Positions 16,773 to 25,871 are shown, numbered from the stretch's first letter. The stretch: 64,000 nucleotides of DNA from Burkholderia pyrrocinia (GCF_018417535.1 NZ_CP070978.1:744001-808000), one strand, 5' to 3'. Notes: generated by a model from the letters alone, not told the origin. A program made the numbers and translations.

Positions 16773-17621
16773 TCAGGCCAACGGAAAGATCGCGTTGATC
16801 TGCCCGGTACCCGAACTCGCGAAATAGTCGGTGACGATCTCGACCGGTTTGTCGTAACGATCCCAGCCGAGCAGGCCGAGCAGCATCGCCGTGTCGTGCA
16901 TGCCGCCTTCGCCGTGGCAATGCGTGTTGTACTCGGGCAGCATCGCGCAGAACGTCTTGAAATCGCCCTGCTTCCACAGCTCGACCACGCGCAGGTCGAC
17001 TTGCCGGAAGAATTCGCGGCTGATCTGGTGGATCGATTCCTCGGGGCTGCCGTTGTCGTTGAAGCGATGCGACAGCGAACCGCTCGCGAGGAACGCGACG
17101 TTCGAATCGCTCTTCTCGATCGCCTCGAGCAGCGCCTCGCCGAAGCGCCGGCTTTCGTCGAGCGTGTGCCACATGCACCAGCCGGCGATCGACACGACCT
17201 TGAAGTGCTGGTCGCCGTTCATGTAGCGCATCGGCACGAGCGTGCCGTATTCGAGTTCGAGGCTGTCGATCTCGTGTGCACGCGTCGCGACCCCGCGTGC
17301 GCTGGCCGTCTCGGCGATCAGCCGGCCGAGCGCCGGGTTGCCCGGATACGCGTACTCCATGTCGCGGATGAAATGCGGCAATTCGTTGCTCGTGTACGTG
17401 CCGGCGAACCGCGCGTTGCAGTTCACGTGATAGCCCGCGTTGACGAGCCAGTGCACGTCCGACACGACGATCGTGTCGACGCCGAGCGCGCGGCAGCGCT
17501 CGCCGATCAGTTGATGGCCGCGGATCGCTGCTTCGCGGCAGCCGTGATGCCTGCCGGGCATTTCCGACAGGTACATCGACGGCACGTGCGTGATCTTCGC
17601 GGCGAGGGACAGTTTGCCCAT
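16773..17621 (-). CDS. hpaD: 3,4-dihydroxyphenylacetate 2,3-dioxygenase HpaD
   Basis: The extradiol ring-cleavage dioxygenase of the pathway, 282 residues, of the LigB-type class III family, using non-heme Fe(II) to open homoprotocatechuate to 5-carboxymethyl-2-hydroxymuconate semialdehyde. Candidate iron-ligand regions are EMPGRHHGC near the N-terminus and the VVSDVHW block; LASGSLSHRFND and THCHGEGGMHDTAML are also family blocks. Length is normal (E. coli HpaD about 283). It lies 50 nt after hpaE and 119 nt before hpaF. Confidence 0.93.
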   Translation of the reverse strand: MGKLSLAAKITHVPSMYLSEMPGRHHGCREAAIRGHQLIGERCRALGVDTIVVSDVHWLVNAGYHVNCNARFAGTYTSNELPHFIRDMEYAYPGNPALGRLIAETASARGVATRAHEIDSLELEYGTLVPMRYMNGDQHFKVVSIAGWCMWHTLDESRRFGEALLEAIEKSDSNVAFLASGSLSHRFNDNGSPEESIHQISREFFRQVDLRVVELWKQGDFKTFCAMLPEYNTHCHGEGGMHDTAMLLGLLGWDRYDKPVEIVTDYFASSGTGQINAIFPLA

Positions 17622-17671
17622 CGTTCAAGTCTCCATATCGTTCGTTCTTGCGGCGAAACGACCCGCGCCCG

Positions 17672-19135
17672 TTACACGCCCCAGCGCGGAATATGATGCG
17701 AACCCATCGAGATGCACACGTTCTTGATCTCCGCGAACACCTCGAAACTGTACTCGCCGCCCTCGCGCCCGGTGCCCGATTCCTTCACGCCGCCGAACGG
17801 CTGGCGCAGGTCGCGCACGTTCTGGCTGTTCACGAATACCATCCCGGCTTCGATGCCGCGCGCGAGACGATGCACCTTGCCGACGTCCTGCGTCCAGATG
17901 TACGACGCGAGGCCGTACGACGTATCGTTCGCGAGCCGCAGCCCTTCTTCCTCGTCCTCGAACGGGATCAGGCACGCAACCGGCCCGAAGATCTCTTCCT
18001 GCGCGATGCGCATCCGGTTGTCGACGTCGGCAAACACGGTCGGCCGCACGAAGTTGCCGTTGCGCAGATGGTCGGGCAGGCCTGCCGGCTTGTCCGCGCC
18101 GCCCGCGACCACGCGCGCGCCTTCCTGCTCGCCGATGCGGATATAGCCCGTCACCTTCTCCCAGTGCTGACGCGTGATCATCGCGCCGAGCTGCGTGGCC
18201 GGATCGGACGGATCGCCGACCACCAGGTTGTTCGCGCGGCGCGCGAATTCCTGCACGAAGCGGTCGTAGATCGTGCGCTGCACGAAGATCCGCGAGCCCG
18301 CGGTGCAGCGCTCGCCGTTGATCGAGAAGATCGTGAACAGCGACGCGTCGAGCGCACGGTCGAAATCCGCGTCGTCGAAGATCAGCACCGGCGACTTGCC
18401 GCCGAGCTCCATCGAATACTTCTTGAGGCCCGCGCGCTCCATGATGCGCTTGCCCGTGACGGTGCCGCCCGTAAACGACACCGCACGCACGTCCGGATGC
18501 CGCACGAGCGCGTCGCCAGCGGTTGCGCCATAGCCCTGCACGACGTTCAGCACGCCGGGCGGGATCCCGGCTTCGAGCGCGAGCCGGCCGAGCTGGTCGG
18601 CCGTCAGCGGCGACAGCTCCGACATCTTCAGCACGGCCGTGTTGCCGAGCGCGAGGCACGGCGCCGTCTTCCACGTGGCCGTCATGAACGGCACGTTCCA
18701 CGGCGACACCAGCGCGCACACGCCGACCGGCTGGTACAGCGTGTAGTTCAGCATCTGGTCGTCGACCGGATAGGTGCGGCCGTTCATCTGCACGCACACT
18801 TCCGCGAAGAAGTTGAAGTTCTCGGACGCGCGCGGAATCAGCTGCTTGCTCGTCTGCGCGATCGGCAGGCCGGTGTCCTGCGTCTCCAGCGCCGCGAGCA
18901 TCGGCACGTTCTTCTCGATCAGCTCGCCGAGCTTGCGCATCAGCTTCGCGCGCTCCTTCGCGGGCGTGTTCGCCCACTTCGGGAATGCTTCCTTCGCCGC
19001 GCGCACGGCCGCGTCGACTTCGGCTTCGCCGGCCGACGCGACGTCGGTGATCACGTCGCCCGTCGCGGGATTCAGCGTCGTGAAGGTCTCGCGGCTCTCG
19101 ACTTCGCGGCCGTCGATCCAGTGCTTGATGGTCAT
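17672..19135 (-). CDS. hpaE: 5-carboxymethyl-2-hydroxymuconate semialdehyde dehydrogenase HpaE
   Basis: An NAD-dependent aldehyde dehydrogenase of 487 residues that oxidises the ring-cleavage product to 5-carboxymethyl-2-hydroxymuconate. Family signatures are VSPWNVPFM, the cofactor loop SFTGGTVTGKRIM, the catalytic glutamate in SMELGGKSP and the nucleophilic cysteine in INGERCTAGSR. The start MTIKHWIDGREVESRET at 19135 has GAAGGAGAGCAC before it. It follows hpaG2 by 26 nt. A much longer open frame upstream is only the antisense of neighbouring codons. Confidence 0.94.
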   Translation of the reverse strand: MTIKHWIDGREVESRETFTTLNPATGDVITDVASAGEAEVDAAVRAAKEAFPKWANTPAKERAKLMRKLGELIEKNVPMLAALETQDTGLPIAQTSKQLIPRASENFNFFAEVCVQMNGRTYPVDDQMLNYTLYQPVGVCALVSPWNVPFMTATWKTAPCLALGNTAVLKMSELSPLTADQLGRLALEAGIPPGVLNVVQGYGATAGDALVRHPDVRAVSFTGGTVTGKRIMERAGLKKYSMELGGKSPVLIFDDADFDRALDASLFTIFSINGERCTAGSRIFVQRTIYDRFVQEFARRANNLVVGDPSDPATQLGAMITRQHWEKVTGYIRIGEQEGARVVAGGADKPAGLPDHLRNGNFVRPTVFADVDNRMRIAQEEIFGPVACLIPFEDEEEGLRLANDTSYGLASYIWTQDVGKVHRLARGIEAGMVFVNSQNVRDLRQPFGGVKESGTGREGGEYSFEVFAEIKNVCISMGSHHIPRWGV

Positions 19136-19161
19136 GTGCTCTCCTTCCGTGGGCGACGGGC

Positions 19162-19926
19162 TCAGCCGGCGCGATAGTAGTCTGCTTCGCCGACGATCGT
19201 GTTCACGAGCCGGCCGATCCCTTCGATTTCGGTCACGACCTCGTCGCCCGGCTGCGTGTCCGCCAGCCCCTCGGGCGTGCCGGTCAGGATCAGGTCGCCC
19301 GGCGAGAGCGTCATGAAGCCGCTGATGTGCTCGATCAGCGCCGGCACGTCGAAGATCATGTCGCGCGTGCTGCCGCGCTGCGTCTCCCGGCCGTTCACCG
19401 TCGTGCGCAGCGTCAGGTCGCCCGCGTCGCCGATCTCGTCGCGGCTGACGAACCACGGCCCGAGCGGCGTGCAGGTGTCGCGGTTCTTCACGCGCAGGTT
19501 CGGGCGGTAGTAGTTCTCGAGATAGTCGCGGATCGCGTAGTCGTTCGCGACCGTATAGCCGGCCACGTAGTCGATCGCCTGCGCGCGGCTCACGTTGCGC
19601 GCGGGCCGGCCGATCACGACGGCCAGTTCGCACTCGTAGTGCATGTGCGTCGCATCCGCCGGGCGCACGGTGCGCGACCGGTGGCCGATGAACGTGTTCG
19701 GCCCCTTCAGGAAGATCAGCGGCTCGCTCGGCGCGTTGAACGCAAGTTCCTTCGCATGATCGGCGTAGTTGAGGCCGAGCGCGAACGTCGTGCGCGGCGC
19801 GACGGGCGGCAGCCATGCGACCACGTCCTCGGCGAGCACACGCCCCGTGTCGAGGCGGATCGCGCCGTCGCCGGCCGGTTCGGCCGCATGCAGTGCACCG
19901 TTGTAGATCACGCGCGCCGTCTTCAT
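19162..19926 (-). CDS. hpaG2: HpaG2: 5-oxopent-3-ene-1,2,5-tricarboxylate decarboxylase/isomerase, C-terminal subunit type
   Basis: A fumarylacetoacetase-family protein of 254 residues corresponding to the C-terminal half of the bifunctional HpaG/HpcE of E. coli. Metal-ligand acids lie in HYECELAVVIGRP, and the family blocks GYTVANDYAIRD and LILTGTPEGLAD are intact. It decarboxylates (and with its partner isomerises) the product of HpaE/HpaF. The ATG overlaps the hpaG1 stop by 4 nt (ATGA at 19923-19926), so the two halves are made as coupled separate subunits. Confidence 0.92.
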   Translation of the reverse strand: MKTARVIYNGALHAAEPAGDGAIRLDTGRVLAEDVVAWLPPVAPRTTFALGLNYADHAKELAFNAPSEPLIFLKGPNTFIGHRSRTVRPADATHMHYECELAVVIGRPARNVSRAQAIDYVAGYTVANDYAIRDYLENYYRPNLRVKNRDTCTPLGPWFVSRDEIGDAGDLTLRTTVNGRETQRGSTRDMIFDVPALIEHISGFMTLSPGDLILTGTPEGLADTQPGDEVVTEIEGIGRLVNTIVGEADYYRAG

Positions 19927-20612
19927 CGTGTTTCCTCCGCAACCAGCGTGTGCCGCAACGTGCCGATGCCGGCGGCGGCGATCTCGACCGTGCTGCCCGC
20001 GCGGGCGCGCGGTGCGCCGCCCGCGACGCCGAGCAGCAGCACATCGCCCGCGTCGAACGACATGAACGCCGTCACGTCGGCGATCAGTTCGCGCACCGGG
20101 CGGATCAGGGTGGCGGTCGAAGCGGACACGGCAACCTCGCCGTCGATCCGCACGGTTAACGCAAGCGCGTCGACATCGGCCAGCGCGGCGGCCGGCACGA
20201 TCGCCGGGCCCAGCGGGCAGAAACCGTCACGGCACTTGAAGCGTACGGCCGGACGGTAGTAATCGGGATGCGGCACCGACACGTCGCTCACGAGCGTGAA
20301 ACCGTGCAGGTAGTCGAGCGCCTGCGCGGCCGGCACGTGCGTCGCGCGCCGGGCGAACACGACGGCCACCGACGCGCCGATCTCCAGCGCGTCGACGCCG
20401 GCCGGCACGACGACGGCCGCGCCGTCGGCCGCATGCGTGTTGGCCGGCTTGATGTAAAGGACCGGCGCCTGCGGCGGGCGGCCGTAAGGCGGCGCGTTCA
20501 CCGCATCGCCGAGCGCGTCGAGCGCCGCACGCTCGTTCAGCAGCGCACCGTAAACGGTACCGATGGCGACCGGCAACGGCGGCGCCGCGGCGGTCGTGCA
20601 AGACAGCTCCAT
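19923..20612 (-). CDS. hpaG1: HpaG1: HpaG isomerase/decarboxylase, N-terminal subunit type
   Basis: A 229-residue fumarylacetoacetase-family protein equivalent to the N-terminal half of E. coli HpaG. Family blocks include VLYIKPANTHAADG, GASVAVVFARRA and GDVLLLGVAGGAPRA. In this subunit the usual ECELA metal block is altered (EIGASVAVVF), which fits the degenerate half of the pair. It is the first gene of the operon, with AGGGGAA before the ATG, and lies directly downstream of the predicted HpaR-controlled promoter. Confidence 0.9.
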   Translation of the reverse strand: MELSCTTAAAPPLPVAIGTVYGALLNERAALDALGDAVNAPPYGRPPQAPVLYIKPANTHAADGAAVVVPAGVDALEIGASVAVVFARRATHVPAAQALDYLHGFTLVSDVSVPHPDYYRPAVRFKCRDGFCPLGPAIVPAAALADVDALALTVRIDGEVAVSASTATLIRPVRELIADVTAFMSFDAGDVLLLGVAGGAPRARAGSTVEIAAAGIGTLRHTLVAEETR

Positions 20613-20650
20613 GCGTCATTCCCCTGCCGCGCGTCGCGGCGCATCGTCAA

Positions 20651-20668
20651 TACTTAACATCTTAAGTA
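20651..20668. promoter_or_regulatory. Probable HpaR operator (inverted repeat)
   Basis: TACTTAACATCTTAAGTA is a perfect 7-bp inverted repeat with a 4-nt spacer in the gap between hpaG1 and divergent hpaR. MarR-family repressors such as HpaR bind sites of this size. It overlaps the predicted -10 of the hpaG1 promoter, the position expected for repression relieved by homoprotocatechuate or a related ligand. Confidence 0.7.
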
Positions 20669-20687
20669 AACAATCGGGCGCTGGCAA
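20659..20687 (-). promoter_or_regulatory. Predicted sigma-70 promoter of the hpa operon
   Basis: On the minus strand TTGCCA (20682-20687) and TAAGAT (20659-20664) are spaced by 17 nt, a good -35/-10 pair about 45 nt upstream of the hpaG1 start. The -10 lies within the inverted repeat at 20651-20668. Confidence 0.5.
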
Positions 20688-20764
20688 CCTCGATTACCCT
20701 GATACGCGAAATTCATCACCTTCGGCTGTTAAGATTGATGCGTCCCCGTCCACTGTCCACCCCG

Positions 20765-21208
20765 ATGAACCGTACGCTCGACCATCGCAACCTGGCCATG
20801 CTGCTGCTCGAGGCCCGCGAAACGCTGATGGGCCTGTTCCGCCCCATTCTCAAGGAATTCGCGCTGACCGAACAGCAATGGCGGATCATCCGCGTGCTCG
20901 ACGGCGAACCGGCGCATGCGCTCGAAGCGGGACAGATCGCGCGCCGCTGCTGCATCCTGAGCCCGAGCCTCACGGGCGTGCTGGAACGGATGGAGCGCGA
21001 CGGCCTGATCACGCGCACGCGCGCGCAGGAGGATCAGCGCCGGCTGCTGGTCAGCCTGACGCCGCAAAGCAGGAAACTCGTCACGGAAATCGGTCCGCGC
21101 ATCGACGAGCAATACCGGCAGCTCGAGTCGCGCTTCGGCCAGGACGGCCTCGAAGACATCTACCGCGCGCTCGACCGGCTCATCGAACTCGGCGGCAACG
21201 CGCAATGA
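20765..21208 (+). CDS. hpaR: HpaR, MarR-family repressor of homoprotocatechuate degradation
   Basis: A MarR-family winged-helix regulator of 147 residues. The region NLAMLLLEARETLMGLFRPILKEFALTEQQWRI matches the HpaR N-terminus closely, and the wing PSLTGVLERMERDGLI with DQRRLLVSLT is the MarR DNA-binding block. The ATG at 20765 is chosen because it gives the usual HpaR length; an ATG at 20738 would add nine residues. It is divergent from the hpa operon with the putative operator between them, so it probably represses both directions. Confidence 0.9.
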   Translation: MNRTLDHRNLAMLLLEARETLMGLFRPILKEFALTEQQWRIIRVLDGEPAHALEAGQIARRCCILSPSLTGVLERMERDGLITRTRAQEDQRRLLVSLTPQSRKLVTEIGPRIDEQYRQLESRFGQDGLEDIYRALDRLIELGGNAQ

Positions 21209-21260
21209 TGGCGCCCGTTCCCGCCAGCCGCGGGAACAGGCACCGGCGCAGCGCGGGCGG

Positions 21261-22472
21261 TCAGTGCAGCGCGCCGCGCATCAGTTCGGTCACCGCGACG
21301 CCGCGCGACGTGCGCATGCATTCCTCGACGTAATCGATGAACGGCAACGGCTCGAAATCGATTTCGTCGCGCACGCGGCGGTTGTCGAACACGCGATCGA
21401 CCGTCGCGAATTCCGCGCAGCGCTGCAGCGCCCGGCCGATCACGCGCTCGAGTGCCGGATCGGGCCGCCCGAGCACGTCGCGCACCACCAGCGGCAGCTC
21501 GGCCGGCACGCACGCCGCATAGCGCGGCGCCCCCGTCATTCCTGCCGCCTCGTCCATCGCGCGCACGATCTGCGCGACCTGCGGCGCCTCGTCGCCGGCC
21601 GACACGTGATAGAGATCGTGCGCGAGCGTCGGCTTGACGGCCAGCAGCATCGTCGCGCGCGCCACGTCGTCCACCGACACGATGTCGATGCGCGTCATCG
21701 GCCGCGCGGTGAAGCGGCGCGCCGCATGCGCAAGCCGGAACATCCAGAACGAATTCGGCGCGGGCCGCGTACCAAGCACCGTGTGGCCGACGACGTGCGA
21801 CGGCCGCACGACGACGAGCGGCAGCCCGAGCGCGCGCAGGCGCTGCTCCGTTTCCGCCTTCGCGTGCAGGTAGTCCGCCGCGAGCACCGCGCCCGGCAGG
21901 CCCTCGCCGTCTTGCGCGACATCGTTCGCCGCGGCGCCCGCCCCTTGTTCGCGCACGATTCCGCCGCGGCCCGCATGCGCATAGGCCGTGCCGACGTACA
22001 CGAAGCGCTGCAGGCGCGGCGCACGCGCGAAGCGTTCGGCGAAGCGCACCGAATCGGCGATGTCCGCCTGCAGGTGCGCGCCGTCGGCCGGCGACGCATG
22101 ACCGGCGCAGTGGATCACGTGCGTCGCGCCGGCGAGACACGGCGCGTCGGCACCCTGCCACACGTCGCCGAGCGCGCCGACGATCACGTTCGCATCGCTC
22201 AGGCGCGACGCCCAGTACGGCGCAAGCCCCGCGCGCAGCGCCGCTTCGCGCAGCCGCGCGACGGCGTGGCCGCGGTCCTGCGCGCGCACGACGCACACGA
22301 TGCGTTCGAGCAACCCTGCATTGACGAGCGCCGTCAGCACGGTACTGCCGATGAAGCCGGTCGCGCCGGTCAGCACCAGCCGTCCGACGTTCGCCGCCGC
22401 GACCGGTGCGCTGGCCGGCGACACGAGGCTCGTCCGCCAGTTGAGCGACAACGCGGTTTTCCAGATCAGCAC
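21261..22472 (-). CDS. NAD(P)-dependent SDR/thioester-reductase-like protein
   Basis: An extended short-chain dehydrogenase of 403 residues. It has a Rossmann motif TGATGFIGSTVL (near residue 37), an active-site-like YVGTAYAH block and a YLHAK (YxxxK) catalytic pair, as in the NAD_binding_4 group related to carboxylic acid/thioester reductases and sterol dehydrogenases. The GTG start at 22472 has GGAG at good spacing. It stands alone, convergent with hpaR. Possible roles are reduction of an acyl-thioester or oxidation of a hydroxy-lipid; neighbours do not decide. Confidence 0.75.
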   Translation of the reverse strand: MLIWKTALSLNWRTSLVSPASAPVAAANVGRLVLTGATGFIGSTVLTALVNAGLLERIVCVVRAQDRGHAVARLREAALRAGLAPYWASRLSDANVIVGALGDVWQGADAPCLAGATHVIHCAGHASPADGAHLQADIADSVRFAERFARAPRLQRFVYVGTAYAHAGRGGIVREQGAGAAANDVAQDGEGLPGAVLAADYLHAKAETEQRLRALGLPLVVVRPSHVVGHTVLGTRPAPNSFWMFRLAHAARRFTARPMTRIDIVSVDDVARATMLLAVKPTLAHDLYHVSAGDEAPQVAQIVRAMDEAAGMTGAPRYAACVPAELPLVVRDVLGRPDPALERVIGRALQRCAEFATVDRVFDNRRVRDEIDFEPLPFIDYVEECMRTSRGVAVTELMRGALH

Positions 22473-23132
22473 GATAGTCTCCTTCGAAGAGTCGGCCGGG
22501 CGGCGCGGCGCCCGCGGTTGCGGGCTGCGCACGGCTCGCCGGCCGGGCCGGGGCTGACGCGCGCCCTGGCTGCCCCGATCGGGCGTGCGGCCCGCGATCG
22601 CGTCGATCGCGTCTCTGGCACGAGGCGCAGGCAGCCGCCGAGGACGGGCGTCCGCGGCACAGGATCGGGAAGTTCCCAGTGTGGGGCCCGATCGCATGCA
22701 AGTCTGTCCCGAAAGTTTCGTGAAAGTGTGCCGATTTGTACGCGATTGTCGGAGTGTGTCGCTCCGGCCGCGCCGTCAAGGCGCTGAAACATCCGGTCGG
22801 GCCGCGTTCGAGTCGCATTCGGGCGGTGCCGGGTTGCGTCGGTCGGCCCGGTTTCGGCGGCGGCCCGCGCGCGACAGATCGACGCGGCCACGGCCATGTC
22901 ATCCCATGTCTCGACCGTCACCGATTCGCGCGTGGACACCACAATCGCCGATGCCACTTGCGTTTGCGCGTGCCGCCGGAATGGCAGTGAATCGTCAGAC
23001 ATCGTTTCATCGGAAGCCGCAATAGACTCAATCCGGGTTTATTGCGGATTATCACTTGCGTTTCACACCAGTCTATCTAGACTGTTCAAGTCAAAACGGT
23101 CAAATGTGTCATTTTTTTTGGGAGACGATCCA
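22473..23132. other. Intergenic region, no gene supported
   Basis: The 660 nt between the SDR gene and the small gene at 23133 contain overlapping open frames on both strands but none with a convincing start and motif. From about 23030 to 23130 the composition becomes AT-rich (CATTTTTTTTGGG just before the next gene), which probably marks the promoter and leader of the 23133 gene. Confidence 0.5.
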
Positions 23133-23477
23133 ATGCGCCTCACTATTCGGATTAATGGCAGCGAGTCGGCAACCCGGCAATCCTTCGCGGTGCTGTGGGT
23201 GGATACCGACGAGGGCCTGTGGTCGCGCGAGGCACATCAGGGCATCGATCTCCCGACCTGGGGCAAGGTCCGCAACGTCGAGGGTGCGATGGCGCTCTGC
23301 GCGGGCGACGGCGGGAGCGCCTTATGCCAGTTGAAGGGACTGTCGTTCGGTGCGACGCAGCGCGAACAGGGCCCCGCCGTGCTCGCCGGCAACCACCCCG
23401 GCGCGTGGCGGCTGCAGGCCGTCGATCGTTGCACGACCGAGCCGGAATACCATGAATTCATTTCCGTCGACCGATAG
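23133..23477 (+). CDS. Hypothetical protein (114 aa)
   Basis: A small soluble protein of 114 residues with a clear ribosome binding site (GGGAGACGATCCA before the ATG) and a strong rho-independent terminator 80 nt after its stop, so it is very likely a real monocistronic gene. The N-terminus MRLTIRINGSESATRQSF looks like a beta hairpin; a segment WSREAHQGIDLPTWG and two cysteines follow. No family recognised. Confidence 0.65.
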   Translation: MRLTIRINGSESATRQSFAVLWVDTDEGLWSREAHQGIDLPTWGKVRNVEGAMALCAGDGGSALCQLKGLSFGATQREQGPAVLAGNHPGAWRLQAVDRCTTEPEYHEFISVDR

Positions 23478-23556
23478 AAATATTTGACGTAGATCGTCTG
23501 CGGTTTTCGGGTTTATTCCGGTTTCAGCGATATTCATTTCGATATTCAGCATTATC

Positions 23557-23585
23557 AGCGCCCCATTGTGGGGCGCTTTTTATTT
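23557..23585 (+). terminator. Rho-independent terminator
   Basis: A perfect 8-bp stem AGCGCCCC/GGGGCGCT (23557-23564 and 23570-23577) with a 5-nt loop, followed by TTTTTATTTTT. It is the most canonical intrinsic terminator in the window and ends the transcript of the 114-aa gene. Confidence 0.88.
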
Positions 23586-23897
23586 TTCGATTCAAATAAA
23601 TAATCAGGATCCGGGCAATTGATCACGTAACGGCGACGGTCTGAATCGACGGGTACCGGATGCCGTGCGCCCGGATCGACACGCAGCGGATCGCCCACCT
23701 TTCATCGTCTGCTGCGATGGTGAAAATCCGCTTCCGTCGCGCCTTTCCTGCCCCCTTTTCCGCGCTTGACCGGCTCGTCACCACGCGCTTTTTCGCGGGG
23801 CCGGAACAGACTTTCCCCACACGGCGTTTACTCATTTATTACAATCGCATTATTCAGACTGACCTGCCGCCGCCCGGCGGCCCGACCCGGCCATTGC
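23586..23897. other. Leader/promoter region of the FtsI-like gene; TACAAT at 23840-23845
   Basis: This ~310-nt stretch contains no supported gene. A TACAAT hexamer at 23840-23845 in an AT-rich patch, about 53 nt before the ATG of the penicillin-binding protein, is a good -10 candidate; no clear -35 is visible. A 70-aa minus-strand frame here lacks a ribosome binding site and was not accepted. Confidence 0.4.
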
Positions 23898-25793
23898 ATG
23901 AGCGTAAAAAAGAAGACCCACCCCGCCGATCCGTACTCGGCCGCGACGAAGAATCCGATGCTCGCGTCACGCCTGCCGATGTGGCGCTCGAAACTGGTCG
24001 TGATCATCGTGTTCCTCGCGTTCGCTGCGCTGATCGCGCGCGCCTTCTGGGTGCAGGTCGCGAACCAGGATTTCTACGTCGGCCAGGGCCAGAAGCGCTA
24101 CCAGCGCACGATCGAGCTCGACGCGATGCGCGGGCGCATCGTCGACCGCAACGGCGCGATGCTCGCGGTCAGCCTGTCGACCTATGAAATCTGGGCAAAC
24201 CCGAAACAGGTCGCCGATACCGACTACCCGCAGATCGCGAAGCTGCTCGACATGCCGCTCGTCGAGGTGAAGCGGCGTCTCGGCCACGACCGTACGTTCG
24301 TGCTGCTCAAGCGGCAGGTCGACGCGGACACCGCGGGCCGGCTCGACAAGCTCGCGATCGACGGGATCACGCAGATCGCCGATTCGAAGCGCTTCTATCC
24401 GGAAGGCGAATCGGCCGCGCACGTGGTCGGCTTCACGAACGTCGAAGACAAAGGCCAGGAAGGCGTCGAACTCGCGGCGAATGGGCGCCTGTCGGGTACG
24501 TCCGGGCAGCGCGAGGTGATCCGCGACCGGCTCGGCCGCATTGTGTCGGACACGCGCCCGCTCGTTCCCGCCCAGCACGGCGCGACGATCGAGCTGACGA
24601 TCGACCGCCGCATCCAGCAACTCGCGTTCAGCCAGCTCAAGGCGGCGGTGGTCGAGAACAACGCGGTGGCCGGCAGCGTCGTTGTGCTCGATGCGCAGAA
24701 CGGCGAGATCCTCGCGCTCGCGAACTACCCGACCTTCGACCCGAACGACCGCGCGCGCCTCACGGGCCAGCAGTTGCGCAACCGCGCGGTGATCGACACG
24801 TTCGAACCCGGCTCGACGATCAAGCCGCTCGTCGTCGCGCTGTCGATCGACGAGCGCAAGGTCACGCCGAACACGATCATCAATACGTCGCCGGGCACCT
24901 ACAAGATCGGCCCGGCCGTGATCCACGACACGTCGAACCACGGGTCGCTGACGGTGTCGCAGGCGCTGCAGAAGTCGAGCAACATCGCGCTCGCGAAGCT
25001 CGCGCTGAACCTGCCCGCCGAAACGATCTGGAACAAGTACCAGGAATACGGGATCGGCCGCGCGCCGGAACTGACGTTTCCGGGCGTCGCATCGGGACGG
25101 CTGCGCGGCTACAAGCGCTGGCGGCCGATCGAGCAGGCGACGATGGCGTACGGCTACGGCCTGTCGATGTCGTTGCTGCAGATCGCGCAGACCTACACGG
25201 CCTATGCGGGCGACGGCACGCTGCACCCCGTGTCGCTGCTGAAGAACGGCACCGACCAGCAGACGATCGACGCGCATCGCGGCCACCGCGTGACGTCGCC
25301 GCAAACGGCCGCGTCGATCCGCTCGATGCTCGAGATGGCGGTCGGCGAAGGCGGCACGGGGCGCCGCGCGCGCGTCGACGGCTACCGGATCGGCGGCAAG
25401 ACGGGCACCGCGCGCAAGCAGGTCGGTGCGACCTATGCGAAGGGCAAGTACCGCGCGCTGTTCGCGGGGATGGCGCCGATGAGCAACCCGCGCCTGATCG
25501 TCGCGGTGATGATCGACGAGCCGCGCGGCAAGGGCTACTACGGCGGCACGGTGGCCGGCCCGGTGTTCGCGTCGGTCACGAGCGGCTCGCTGCAGTTGCT
25601 CGGCGTGCCGCCCGACGCGCCGGTCGAACCGGAGAAGCCGCAGCCGGCCAAGGCGGTTGCACCGCAGAAGACGGTCGCTGCGCCGAAGGCAGCGGTTCAA
25701 CCGAAAACGGCTGCTGCGCCGAACGCGCCCGCGCCGGTGAAGACGGCCGCGCAGTCCCGCACGGCCGTGCCGGCGAAGGCGACGGCAAGCTGA
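23898..25793 (+). CDS. Penicillin-binding protein, FtsI/PBP3-like transpeptidase (class B)
   Basis: A class B penicillin-binding protein of 631 residues. A single transmembrane anchor (about 33-52) is followed by the dimerisation domain (RGRIVDRNG near 79) and the transpeptidase domain with S306 in STIK, the SSN motif at 360-362 and KTG at 501-503. It cross-links septal peptidoglycan in the periplasm. The last ~55 residues are a Pro/Ala/Lys-rich tail, longer than in canonical FtsI. It lies outside any division (dcw) cluster, so it is probably a second FtsI paralogue. The start at 23898 lacks an evident Shine-Dalgarno. Confidence 0.9.
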   Translation: MSVKKKTHPADPYSAATKNPMLASRLPMWRSKLVVIIVFLAFAALIARAFWVQVANQDFYVGQGQKRYQRTIELDAMRGRIVDRNGAMLAVSLSTYEIWANPKQVADTDYPQIAKLLDMPLVEVKRRLGHDRTFVLLKRQVDADTAGRLDKLAIDGITQIADSKRFYPEGESAAHVVGFTNVEDKGQEGVELAANGRLSGTSGQREVIRDRLGRIVSDTRPLVPAQHGATIELTIDRRIQQLAFSQLKAAVVENNAVAGSVVVLDAQNGEILALANYPTFDPNDRARLTGQQLRNRAVIDTFEPGSTIKPLVVALSIDERKVTPNTIINTSPGTYKIGPAVIHDTSNHGSLTVSQALQKSSNIALAKLALNLPAETIWNKYQEYGIGRAPELTFPGVASGRLRGYKRWRPIEQATMAYGYGLSMSLLQIAQTYTAYAGDGTLHPVSLLKNGTDQQTIDAHRGHRVTSPQTAASIRSMLEMAVGEGGTGRRARVDGYRIGGKTGTARKQVGATYAKGKYRALFAGMAPMSNPRLIVAVMIDEPRGKGYYGGTVAGPVFASVTSGSLQLLGVPPDAPVEPEKPQPAKAVAPQKTVAAPKAAVQPKTAAAPNAPAPVKTAAQSRTAVPAKATAS

Positions 25794-25871
25794 AGCCGCC
25801 GGGCGGGCGATGCGACGTACCGCACCGCCCGCGCACCCGTCGCCCTCACCCCGCTTTCATCCCACTTTCTA

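Noticed and set aside
23623..23835. 70-codon basic minus-strand frame upstream of the FtsI-like gene
   Set aside because: No ribosome binding site, overlaps the predicted promoter of the FtsI-like gene, no recognisable family.
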